Below, in pieces: positions 20,814 to 30,689 of a DNA stretch of 64,000 nt (its first letter is position 1; each line of letters starts with the position of its first letter). A model generated the notes under the pieces. It was not told where the DNA came from, did not search any database, and was given only the letters and a program-made list of their open reading frames with translations. Made by a program: the position numbers and the translations under genes. The DNA is from Stenogyne calaminthoides (lineage: Eukaryota > Streptophyta > Magnoliopsida > Lamiales > Lamiaceae), in NCBI GenBank assembly GCA_037126765.1, contig JBBCBC010000037.1, positions 7,073,263 to 7,137,262 of the forward strand, in the 5' to 3' direction.

Positions 20814-22541
20814 TTAATCGCCAAGCTCAATGTTGACGTCATGAATAGTGATGGAGTCGGCAGCTCTTTTGGGCACCAAAGTCACCAACAAATGTTCATC
20901 ATCTTCAGCATCTAGATCCTCCAAAACATCTGTAATCGACAATCTCAGCTGCGTCTTCATCTTCTTCCCATGGTTATGCTTATGTGGCACATTCACGAAA
21001 CTTCCGACGAACTCGGTGTTCTCCTCCGTCGTAACGACGTCATCTTCGTCGTCAATAATGTAAACGTCGAACTTAGCATAAACGTCTCTCTCCAATTCAA
21101 TCCCTTTGATTACCAGAATCTCTTCCAACTCATCCTTCTCTTTCTTGCTCCTCCTCTTCTTCGGCCTTTTCACCATCACTTTCAAAACACGATCAAGCTT
21201 CGCCGGAAACACTTCCCTCGGGCTCCCAGCTTTATTCTCCCCGTCGAGCTTCTTTTGCTTCCGCAAAGTTGAAGACACTCGCGGCTGGGGACGGCTCTCC
21301 AGCCACGGAATCTCCACTTTCTGGTAATCATACCCGAGTTTAGTGTTATCTAGACAGTCGCGGACCTTGACACGGACCAATTGCGCATTTTCGTCGTAAA
21401 AAATGAAACCCGAGTTGAGGTAATCAGGATCCTTTATGTCCTGCCGCCTCCCTCCGAGTGTTTTCCACAAACTCCACATTCTATCCATATTGGAATGATG
21501 AGCGAAGAAAATCGGGTCTCGACCCGCTGAGTAGAAATCCCCCATGTCCTCGAGATTCGGTTGGGTCCGATCACCCGTCCAGCCATGAACCGGGTTATGA
21601 GGAACAAGCTCGATCGACCCGCTTCCAGGCTCCGGGGCATCCCCTGCCCTATACGGGCTCCCGAAGAAAAGCAGAGGAGTTTTCGAGTTTGACACCATTT
21701 GCCTGTACATGGTACACAAGTTTCTCTTAATTTGCTGTTGGGGGGAAATGTTGAGATCCACCAAGTTGTAGTTCAAGTCGATCACCGTCTGCGGCTGGTG
21801 CAGCCGGTCGCGTAGGGGATCATACAACGGGGAGTTTGGGTTCGTGTAAATCGAAGGGATGGTCATTCCTCCAGGAGCATCCCAGTTCCAAAAGGGCATG
21901 GCGAAAGTGGGATCGTCGATTAATTTTGCCAAGATTTTCTCGTAGAAGTAGATATAGTAACGGTGGAAGGGGAAGAAGAGCCACGAGCTGTGGATTTGGA
22001 GCTCGAGGCCAGGGAAGCCGACTTGATCGTAGGCGTCAGTACAGTAGGCACAGTGTACGTCGGCTTGTTGCTTGAAGCTGCGGGGATCATCGTCTGGCAA
22101 AGCGCGCATGAGCTCAACGGCTCTGTTGAATTTGGCTATGTACGCATCGTCCACTAAATGGGCGGCGGGCCGGATGCGCAGCTTGGAGGGTGGCGGAGGT
22201 AACTTGAAGTCGATGATTTTGGAGGTTTGTGGGGGGCAGCAGTTTGTTGGGTCTGCACCGGGTGGCAGGTCGGCGGGGCCGCATTGTGAGACGTCGGGGG
22301 CTGAGATGGGGGCGGCGAAAGCGAATGGGGAGGTGGCACCGTACAGCCCAACTCCTAGCCCGATCAGAGCATTTCTCCCGTCAAGCTTCACTCTAGAAGA
22401 AAATTCTTGATCGTTGTGTGTGGAGGATTTGCATGATATTTTATAACTGATGAAGGGTTTCTTGATTTTGGGAAAATGTCTTGGTTTAACCAAAAAGGGA
22501 GTGGTGGTGAGAGGCTGTGAGCTGATAAAGGACGAAGCCGT
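20814..22541 (-). CDS. PPO: Polyphenol oxidase PPO-4: intact frame, ATG start mutated to ACG
   Basis: Catechol oxidase family, 575 codons plus stop. All domains are present: transit peptide; hydrophobic lumen-targeting stretch; HCAYC (about residue 163) with the thioether Cys; CuA His in IHSSWLFFPFH (about 184 and 193); CuB in PHNPVHGW and FFAHHSNMDRMW; the DWL-type region (KDPDYL); and the C-terminal KFDV domain (YAKFDVYI). No stop or shift occurs. Two single-base changes relative to PPO-1 and PPO-3 matter. The initiator at 22539-22541 is ACG, in an otherwise conserved GCTTCGTCCTTTATC context. The twin-arginine RRN is GRN (residues 55-56). No in-frame ATG lies upstream in the leader; the next is near residue 145. 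It either starts at ACG, as some plant mRNAs do, or is a newly dying gene. Intronless. Confidence 0.85.
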   Translation of the reverse strand, partial: TASSFISSQPLTTTPFLVKPRHFPKIKKPFISYKISCKSSTHNDQEFSSRVKLDGRNALIGLGVGLYGATSPFAFAAPISAPDVSQCGPADLPPGADPTNCCPPQTSKIIDFKLPPPPSKLRIRPAAHLVDDAYIAKFNRAVELMRALPDDDPRSFKQQADVHCAYCTDAYDQVGFPGLELQIHSSWLFFPFHRYYIYFYEKILAKLIDDPTFAMPFWNWDAPGGMTIPSIYTNPNSPLYDPLRDRLHQPQTVIDLNYNLVDLNISPQQQIKRNLCTMYRQMVSNSKTPLLFFGSPYRAGDAPEPGSGSIELVPHNPVHGWTGDRTQPNLEDMGDFYSAGRDPIFFAHHSNMDRMWSLWKTLGGRRQDIKDPDYLNSGFIFYDENAQLVRVKVRDCLDNTKLGYDYQKVEIPWLESRPQPRVSSTLRKQKKLDGENKAGSPREVFPAKLDRVLKVMVKRPKKRRSKKEKDELEEILVIKGIELERDVYAKFDVYIIDDEDDVVTTEENTEFVGSFVNVPHKHNHGKKMKTQLRLSITDVLEDLDAEDDEHLLVTLVPKRAADSITIHDVNIELGD

Positions 22542-22584
22542 GTTTTTAACTCCAGGGATGTGCTGATGCTTTGCATGGGATTGG

Positions 22585-22592
22585 TATTTATA
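22585..22592 (-). promoter_or_regulatory. TATA box of PPO-4
   Basis: Minus strand TATAAATA, 44 bp upstream of the ACG, conserved with PPO-3. The out-of-frame ATG at about 22577 lies so close to it that it is probably upstream of the transcript start. Confidence 0.6.
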
Positions 22593-22761
22593 GGAAATTG
22601 TTTTGGAGTGGAGCTTATTTTTTCTATATTATGTTGGGTTCTTTTTATTTTTTCTTTTTTGATTATTTTCACATCATGGATTCATAATGCGTACGTGATA
22701 AATAATTTTTTTTTAAATGTCATTTATTATTGTTGTCATTATAATAGTGTGTGCATATATA

Positions 22762-22975
22762 TTACGTCTCATTTCCACTAGGTGCACCTTGCAACTCAAG
22801 TGTGTTTTTGAAACGTGTAATTTATTTTATTAAAATGTTTAACTTGTTTACACTTAAACATACAATTTATTCAATGTAAAACATAAGTTGAACTTTTCAA
22901 TTAATTAAATTGAATGTTTAAGAATACACTTGAATTACATGATACACTTAATGCATATAAAACTTTGCCATATAT
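22762..22975. repeat. Fold-back MITE, GTGCAC-end family, copy 3
   Basis: Left end GTCTCATTTCCACTAGGTGC. The complement of the right end is GTTTTATATGCATTAAGTGT. Both continue with a CAAGTGT block. Degenerate. Confidence 0.6.
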
Positions 22976-24010
22976 ATTAATAAGGAGGCGTTTTGATAAA
23001 CTTCATTATTATATTTAGACTTCATGTTGGTTTAGAACATGATTCGGGTAAGATTATGTGTCTATGTATCATGTATGAGCCCTTCGCATGTATACTAAGT
23101 TTTGTTCATGTTTAAATTTTATTGGGTGCCTTTACAAAATGTTACATTATAATTTTCACGGCACCTTAGACTCTTGTGTGATAGTAATTTGACACAAAAC
23201 TATGCCTAACTTATAAATAAAGATGAGCCGAAAAAACTAATCTTGTCCTTCCATTCTTCTACTAAAGAAATTAACGATCAAACCCAATAGTCAACTATTT
23301 TGGTAAAGCATACATATCATTTTATTTATTTTTTATCTACAAACTGCAATTTAGGGGAAGTTTCGATTGCCTATTATTTTCATCTTTTATTTCTTTCCTT
23401 TTAATGCGTGGCCATTAATGATAATCCTATTGAGATATTATTTATTTTACAAAGTAATATTGTTTAATATATGAAGTATTTATTTAAAAAATATTTAATT
23501 TTATATTTTCTGATTCTAAAAGTTGGCAAACAATAATATTTTGGAGAGAAAGTTCACGGGAATCTAATATTTTTCAATCACTTATTTTTAAATTTATCTT
23601 TCACGATTTTTGGGTAAAAAATGATTCTAAAAATTATTTTGTAGAGTATGTGTACTTCAACCACTTTTCACCAACAGCAAGAAAGGCAATATCAAACATG
23701 ATATAGGAGTTGGACCAATAAAAAATACTCAAAAAGAAAAACCTCACATTAATATAAATTCAAAATCTCATTTATTTGGAGTCTAGATGCATATATCGTG
23801 CGCAACGTCAAGTTTAGAGATAACAATAAATTCAATTATTCAAATCCAGGACCCGACTAGTCGAGCTTAATGAGGATAATATAATGAGAATGAACGAGGA
23901 ATGAGAAATCATTTTTACTAATATTGCATGATATTTATAACTAAATAGTAACAATGTAATCACTAATATAATTTGATAGTGATTAATCCCTTAATAATAT
24001 TTATTAGATA
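22976..24010. other. Upstream flank of PPO-4, no gene
   Basis: The stretches 23255-23360 and 23712-23830 resemble 6740-6840 and 9160-9240, so distal promoter DNA was copied with the genes. No coding region was recognised. Confidence 0.55.
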
Positions 24011-24145
24011 TAAACTCATTTGAGACGGTCTCATGCATGAGACGGGTAAAACTTAGCATAAATCACACCCACTTTTTCAAAGTGTTAAAACGTTAACGTC
24101 CAACTTATGACATGTCTCACCGTGAGACCATCTCATGCTAGCGTG
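24011..24145. mobile_element. GAGACGGTCTC-type MITE, copy A
   Basis: About 130 bp. It begins near CTCATTTGAGACGGTCTCATG and ends near CGTGAGACCATCTCATG. The interior includes ACTTAGCATAAATCACACCC and ACTTATGACATG, shared with the copies listed at 24303, 27634, 54700 and 55640. Confidence 0.78.
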
Positions 24146-24254
24146 CCTCTAATATTTGGGAAATCTCGCATGAGGTTGCCTTGATAATTTTTATGATACA
24201 CAATTTTTTTATAGATTTTTCAAACGAATTGATGTAAAAAGTTATAAAAATGGT

Positions 24255-24595
24255 TAGGTTTTGTATGCACTAGGTGCACCGTGCACTTTATAGTGTATTT
24301 TTTAAGATAAAAGCTTGTGTGAGACGGTCTCATGCATGAGACGAGGTACAACCTAGTACAAATTAACACTCATCCTCCCAAAAAGATAACGCGTCAATGT
24401 CCAAATTATGTTGCGCCTCACCGTGAGACCGTCTCACGCAAGTGTGCCTCATTTTTTTAAATATACAACTTATTGTACTAAAATATATAATTTGTTACAC
24501 TAAAACGTGAAACTTGTTTTACGAAAACAAGTTACACGTTTTAATTTAACAAGTTGTATGAAGTGCACGGTACATCTGATGCATATGAAACCCAC
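24255..24595. mobile_element. GTGCAC-end MITE, copy 4, interrupted by a second MITE
   Basis: Left end TATGCACTAGGTGCACCGTG near 24270 and right end AAGTGCACGGTACATCTGAT near 24563 are inverted repeats. The body is split by the GAGACGG MITE at about 24303-24455. TTTTTTAA occurs on both sides of the inner element as a possible target duplication. Confidence 0.75.
24303..24455. mobile_element. GAGACGGTCTC-type MITE, copy B (nested)
   Basis: The inverted ends CTTGTGTGAGACGGTCTCA and TGAGACCGTCTCACGCAAG match at 18 of 19 positions. This is the cleanest copy of the family. Confidence 0.82.
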
Positions 24596-24797
24596 TTTAT
24601 AAAACATACACATTCTATTCCAATGCACTTTTGCTCAGCTCCTTTGGATTGAATGTGTGAAATGGGTAGGCATTAGTACGGTCCTCACTTCTTGCCCGAT
24701 GACAAGCTTACTTCATTTTAATAGTCTTATCAAAAGGAAAGAAGGCAGGCGCCTCATGATATACCTATGGAAATATATTGTATCGACAATCTAGAAG

Positions 24798-24962
24798 ATG
24801 AGAAATGCGCTTATATTTCGTGGGAGAAAAATTAGAACAATCAAGAAATTTGTGGAGGAAATAAAGTCGCAACTTTGGAGTTGGACTGGGATAAAAGGAA
24901 AATGGAGACAAGATGTTCCATATTCAAGCTGGTGCATGGATATGAAAGCAAATCTTTTGTAA
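24798..24962 (+). pseudogene. LINE-type ORF2 C-terminal remnant
   Basis: A 54-codon frame beginning MRNALIFRGRK and containing QLWSWTGIKGKWRQ, ending in TAA. It resembles the extreme C terminus of plant L1-type reverse transcriptase polyproteins. Isolated, with no upstream RT detected, so it is a fossil fragment. Confidence 0.5.
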
Positions 24963-25062
24963 GCCTAGGTATATTATTGGCTTAGGCGATATTCAGAATA
25001 CTTTGAAATTTATGATTGAATTTTGGGTACTTCTCATGTCTTTTGTTGGAATAAAAAATCTT

Positions 25063-26104
25063 TTCCGATCCAAAAAATATATATATATACATACTGTATA
25101 CGAGACAATCTCATATAATATTTAATGATGAATATTTGAATAATTAAGTATATATAAATAGATAAAGGTTTGTATACACTGGATTCACAGTATAACTCAC
25201 TTGTGTCTTTTCAAATTTCAACTGTATTAATTGTTTCAGTGATAAATATTCATTATTTACTAAAATATATATTATGCATCATGCTGCAATGATGCACGAA
25301 CCTAACTCATACGCATACAGTCATACACAGTAGCATTGTTATACTCCCAAACTACAATGTACTTATATACCGCCAATCAGATTAGATTAGTCTCCCGGTG
25401 CAGCACGGCTTAAGAGTTAGAAATTTTTAAAATGCACTAATTATAGTATTATACTACTTTCACAAGTAAAGGAAAGTCTAGAGAGACGTGTCTCCAGACT
25501 CTCCACCATCAAATGTAATTCATTTGGAACAATTACATATCTCACCTTATCTCAAGTTTTGGTGTTAAAATAATATCTACATAATCTAAACCCTCTTATC
25601 TCATCTCACCTACCAAACGAGCCTTCAAGCATGTTAGAAAGGTGAGCTTGTACATACCTTATGTAGAATTAGGTAAGGGAACCTCAGTACCATCGGTCGC
25701 ATTCCTATTGGTCCTAGCTACAATACAAGAATATCAACAAAGATGTTGATAGAGTTTGAAATCAAATGAAACGTGCACCTTTGCCATGAGCTTTGGATGA
25801 GTGTAACAACTTGATATCTTCAAAAATTAATTGCTTTGTTGCAACATGATGACAGGAACAATGACTATGAAGTGAAATCAATAACATGAACTAAAGAGGG
25901 AGTGATTACTTGTTGATGTAAATGTTATTTACATATAAGTTTCACTAATTAAATAGGCATCTCATCGTGGCTAAGGCTATAAACATGCTATATGTCGAGG
26001 GCCATAAAAGCTATGAAACTCCCTATTTCGAGGTAGTAATTTGGACTAAATAATTTCTCAATTTATAAATATTAAAATAATGAGATTTTCATTATTTTGA
26101 CATA
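25063..26104. other. AT-rich intergenic DNA, nothing recognised
   Basis: No coding region, structured RNA or repeat ends were identified. Confidence 0.4.
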
Positions 26105-26320
26105 TGTTCCCAGTAATTAGGGAATTAACAGAAGGAACGACTAAATGATCACATAAAAGAATCTCAATTGTCCATACTGATATAGCAAGCAACGAACGAG
26201 CTGCATCTCCACTCATAACTAAGTGTACTTGATGCCCTTTCCCAGGCCCCCAGCAGTAAACCAAACATTTAGTTACAACTGCATATCTGGTTCTCTTTCT
26301 GTTGCTTTCAAGTAGAAACA
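26105..26320. repeat. Duplicated ~215-bp segment, copy 2
   Basis: Partner of 20160-20385. On the minus strand a frame of 87 codons spans it, but the other copy does not keep that frame. Confidence 0.6.
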
Positions 26321-26817
26321 ATTTTCAAAAGATGCATAGGAAATGCATTCAGTTTTGACACTATCTCAATATGCTTGCTAAACCCATTAACACTAAATAT
26401 TTACAGAACTTCTCAAACAAGGTGCACCAATACTCTCTTATAGTGTCTCACCACAGCCCCTTACATTCCATATCTACTTCTTCAAATTTCAAATAAAAAT
26501 GCCCCAGAAATATGTGTAAAGAGTCTGATGTATATTTTTGTAATAATTGGTCGCAGAAAGACAGAAACGGGAAAATACATTCCTTATGGGGCAGAGTAGT
26601 AAAATTGCATCCTATCATAGTATATTCCTGACAGACATCACATTCTACTTCCTAGATTGACATCCTAGCATAAAAAAGGTGTTAATACAGTATATTTACT
26701 TGCATAAAAAAGTGTGAACAACATAACTACATTATATTTAGATAAACCAGATAATAAGAAAGAACAAGTACCTTAATTCATTCCAATAATACTCTTTCAT
26801 TTGGGGGACTTTTGACC

Positions 26818-26908
26818 AAGTGTGCGCTTCTTCTCAAGGCGTTGCTTTATGCACTCGTGATTTTTGCCAAAGTTACATGTGAGGGAGTGAAACTAATTGC
26901 AAAAAATA
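26818..26908 (-). other. Possible last exon of an unrecognised small gene
   Basis: After an acceptor-like ATTAG at about 26900 the minus strand is open for 31 codons. It reads CNFGKNHECIKQRLEKKRTL and ends GQKSPK-stop. The composition (Cys, His, Lys/Arg-rich helix) looks protein-like, but I do not recognise a family and could not assemble upstream exons between here and about 28.5 kb. A short start-like context (MNQPTR) lies near 28280 on the same strand. Purely tentative. Confidence 0.2.
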
Positions 26909-27633
26909 ACCTATATATATAAATCAGGATAAATGTGAATTGAAGTGATTACTAAATCAATAATAATATGTAAATTGATATTTAGAAATGGTTGTGCACT
27001 TGCACATTGTAAGCTATCCTCAACAGTGGCTTAGAATTGCAAGTGGGAGCATTTTATGAAAGATTAAGGGCGTAGATTTCTTTTGCAAAATGAAATGCTT
27101 GAATCTGAAGGTTGTTACAGAATTCAAAATGCTCGAGTCTGAATTGCCTCCATCCGAGCAGCAAAGAATTGTTGTTACATCTTGAAGTCAGATAGTGGGG
27201 GCTGGAAAGAGCTTCAATGAAAAGAGTTACTATCAGTGGAGCATATTTGTTCCTTTATTTTGCTGAGTTTGTCCGATAAGTAAAAACGGAGACGTGACAC
27301 ATTTTGATCCATAGACTGTAATTAACAATCCAACTAGAGAGGATCCACTCCGAAGAATTTTTAGTTGCAATATTATATTATAGTCCATATTTATGTTTTA
27401 TCCATATATTGTCCTAAAATATATTTACAAAAGTATGATGTTGAATTATTATTCTTTATGCTAATAAGTATAGTAAATTTAATAACCGTGTAAACGGTCA
27501 GAATAGAGCTGCAGGCAGGGCATGAGATGTACCAGACCCGCCCCTGAGAGCCACAAAGCGGGAGACCTAAACTTGCCGGGGTAGGTCGGTTCAGAAAATA
27601 TAAACTAAGAGGCATCAGAAAATATAAACTGAG
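26909..27633. other. Intergenic, no gene identified
   Basis: Holds a small tandem duplication at about 27592-27639 (24-bp unit with AGAAAATATAAACT). Otherwise nothing was recognised. Confidence 0.4.
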
Positions 27634-27783
27634 AGGCATATTTGAGTGAGACGGTCTCACGGAGAGACATGACATAAGTTGAACATAGCGATTTAACACT
27701 TTGGAAGGGGTGGTTATTGATTTGTGCTAACTAGATAATTTATAAGCCATCTCATATATAAGACCATCTCTTACGAGTTTTTG
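27634..27783. mobile_element. GAGACGGTCTC-type MITE, copy C (inverted relative to A)
   Basis: Starts GAGTGAGACGGTCTCAC and ends AGACCATCTCTTACGAG. The interior has GACATAAGTTGAACAT and TTGATTTGTGCTAA, the complement of the interior of copy A. Confidence 0.75.
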
Positions 27784-28679
27784 TCACAAACTAATACCCT
27801 TCACTCAGTTTTTCTATAGGTCTGATAACCATTTTAATTATTCACTGTTTATTGCTTCATAAAACGAACCATGATCCAAGTTTTCTGTGATTCAAAACAC
27901 AGCACCAGAAACTACAAAGTACAAACTCAAGATCACCAAAACCAACAATGGTGCAAAAATAAAACACAGGGAATACAAGTCTCTAATCTCAATTGACGTC
28001 TTAATCATAAATATCTACTATAAAATCGAGGTTGAAACAAAATGAAAGACAACAAGCATAAACGGAGTAGTAGAATTAAAAACATCAAATTACCTAAGAA
28101 TATAGTACTCGAACTGTAATCATAATAGAGAGAATTACTAGAACATATCAAATCACCCTAAAAGCCTAATTCCTGAACTGTAAACATAAATTAAAGAGCA
28201 TTATGAGAGATGAAGGAACAAAACGAGTGCAGTAAATACAATTTAAACAAGTAAACGAACCCTTGTCGGTTGATTCATTTTTACGCGACGAGACGATGAA
28301 ATCCTTTTTCTGCTCTCTCTTCTCGTATATACAGTGTAATGTGCCCAATTTCGCGCTCAAATATACAGTCACTGAAACTAAAAATTCAACCTGGAACAGT
28401 GAAGCTTTTGTGCTTGCGCGTTTCTCTCTTCCAAACAAAATCCAATAAATGGAAAGGTAAGGGAGTGCTTGGTATGTTAACACAAAAGGAAGAGAAGTAA
28501 TAGCAATGATAATACAAAACTTCCCTCGCAAAAACGTTTGCAAACATAAAATAGTAATTATGACATCGAATTCAGGAATGAGGGATTAATATTAAAAAAA
28601 TAGAAGGGTTCATATAATAGAATAATATTTTTTAATATAATAATATTTGATAGTTTTATGCATAATAGTAAGACAAAAT

Positions 28680-28900
28680 ATAAGGTGAACAAGTTTCACG
28701 GTGAAACTGGTTAAGAAGTGTGATTTATATTACTAAAGAGTGTGACTTTTTACTAAAAATGTATTATTCATAAAAGTGAAGGATGTGACTTGTATTATAG
28801 GAGAGGATATCGTAATGATAACTGAAGGGTGTGACTTATTTTACTAAAGAGTGTACTTGTAAAAAAATAAATCACGGTGATCAAGTTTCACATCATACCA
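28680..28900. repeat. Internally repetitive MITE-like segment
   Basis: The motif GTGTGACTTATTTTACTAAA and close variants recur three times. The ends share CAAGTTTCAC in fold-back form (GTTTCACGGTGAAAC at the left). Unclassified. Confidence 0.45.
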
Positions 28901-29711
28901 ACTCTAATATTAATACATAGACATGATTCACATGATTGTTATTTAAAATATTTTTCAAATTTAAATAAATATTTAGTTATTTAAGGATAATTATCAATAG
29001 ATACACATCAATTTTAGAGTGAAGCGTTGATCGAATAATTATAGCAACTCTTTCGTGATCTTTAATTAATTCATCATCGTATAATTATAAAATCATTAAC
29101 ATCATTTTGTTAAATAAAATGAATTTTATGGATTAAATAAAAATAAAATCACCACTTTTCACTCAATTGAAATCTCATCTAAATATTTGGATAATCACAA
29201 AAGTTACCCCCTTTAAATATTGTTGCAAATTAAATTTATAAACAACATTTTTTGTGCTCGGATTTAATGTAACCAATCGATACAGTCATCCCTTAATCAA
29301 AATATCATCATTTTATATAATGAAATGTCAACTAGAATTGTCATGTAAGAAAAAAAGACACAAAGGAGTTTGCATAAGCCTAACTTGCAACAATATTTAT
29401 AGATGGTGCTATATTTGTAATTATTTTAAATGTTTGTATCAAATTGTAATTAAGTAAATAATTGTGATTTTATTTGTAATTATGGTAGGAGAATTCAATT
29501 CATTCACAATTGACATGTTTTTCGAATACTAATTGAAAATCAAACTGAAATTTAAAAAAAAACGAACAAGAAGGACTTGATTTGAACTTGTTCACGAACT
29601 ATTCGTGTTCAATTAAAAAAAATAAAAATCATTTCAACAATTTCACATCCTCTCTTACTTGCTTAGTTTATCTTTTACGGCATGATACATGGATATTGAA
29701 TACTCACAATT
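28901..29711. other. AT-rich intergenic DNA, nothing recognised
   Basis: No supported gene or element. Confidence 0.4.
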
Positions 29712-30683
29712 GGCAAATATGCCCTAGTTTGATTATGCAAACTCTTTTTGCCCTGCTATCATAAAAATTATCTATTTATCCTTTTTAGATATTTATATCC
29801 TTATTAATTCTGATTATACAAAAAAAATTAATTCCAACCTTTTATTAATTTTAAACTCAAAAGGGAAGCCCAGTCACCATCATTCTGGTTTCAACTGCCG
29901 CCTCCGCAACGGTAGAACTATCACCACAGCCAAATCTGCCACCGTGTTCTCCTTCTTTACCTCTAATTGTCGTGGATTCATGATTGGACGATTATCTTCC
30001 AACTTTGAGTCTGATTTTCCCAAAACAACAGAAAAATATATAGGAGGTTCGAAAATAGCATATCACAACCCTAGTTCCCCTAATTGAAAAGAGGTGAAAC
30101 ACAATCGAAAACCAAGGATTCGACAAATCCGCCGCTTCATCCTCATATTTGGATATTATATTTGATCTCAAAATCGAAGGTAGACGGCTGCGATCGAGTG
30201 GCGGTCGCGAGAATGATCGATTTCGGAGATCCTGACCCGACTCCACGACGAAATCCGAGCAACAGTTGGGTCAAAAAAAAGTTGAAGAGATAGACGGCGG
30301 ATCCACAAAGCTGGCTTCCGCCATTCTGAACGGCAACAGAAGGTGGCAGTGGGATCAGAGGCGATAACGACGCAATTATGACATGTTACAGGTATTGAAC
30401 GATCATTTTTGAGGGTTGGGGGCCTTACCAGAGTTGAAATGGAGCCGTCGTGGGGCCGCCGCCGCCAGCGGAGGAAGTGGCAGTGGAGTGATGGAAGTGT
30501 GTTTGAAATGGTGGCTAAGCTTCTCCTTTGGGTTTGAAATAAATAATTAATTGGAATGAGATTTATTGGAGGAATGAGAATTAAATTAATAAAAATATAA
30601 ATATCTAAAAAGGATAATATAAAATATTTTTATGATAGTAGAACAAAAAAGATTTATATAATTCAAATAAGGTTTGACGTTCC
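29712..30683. mobile_element. Pack-MULE-like transposon carrying a GC-richer insert
   Basis: About 970 bp with long inverted terminal repeats of roughly 150-170 bp. Left 29712-29870 includes CTATCATAAAAAT, TATCCTTTTTAGATATTTAT and CTCAAAAGGGAAGC. The complement of 30530-30683 gives CTATCATAAAAAT, TATCCTTTTTAGATATTTAT and CCCAAAGGAGAAGC in the same order. The ~650-bp interior (29880-30530) is much GC-richer than the arms, with gene-like composition (CCGCCTCCGC, GGTGGCAGTGGG, GCCGCCGCC). No autonomous transposase is present. A matching 9-bp target duplication was not found, so the outer ends are approximate. Confidence 0.65.
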
Positions 30684-30689
30684 TATTTT

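Noticed and set aside
20970..21327. Plus-strand frames of 70-100 codons
   Set aside because: Antisense to the PPO-4 KFDV domain; no independent support.
22388..22672. 94-codon minus-strand frame overlapping the PPO-4 5' end, which might supply an upstream start
   Set aside because: It is out of frame with PPO-4, and its ATG near 22577 lies almost at the TATA box, probably upstream of the transcript start. It cannot rescue the ACG start.
26058..26321. 87-codon minus-strand frame
   Set aside because: Covers a duplicated segment whose other copy does not keep the frame; no family recognised.
28166..28543. 125-codon minus-strand frame
   Set aside because: Hydrophobic, AT-driven composition and no recognisable domain. 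Kept only as context for a tentative small gene.
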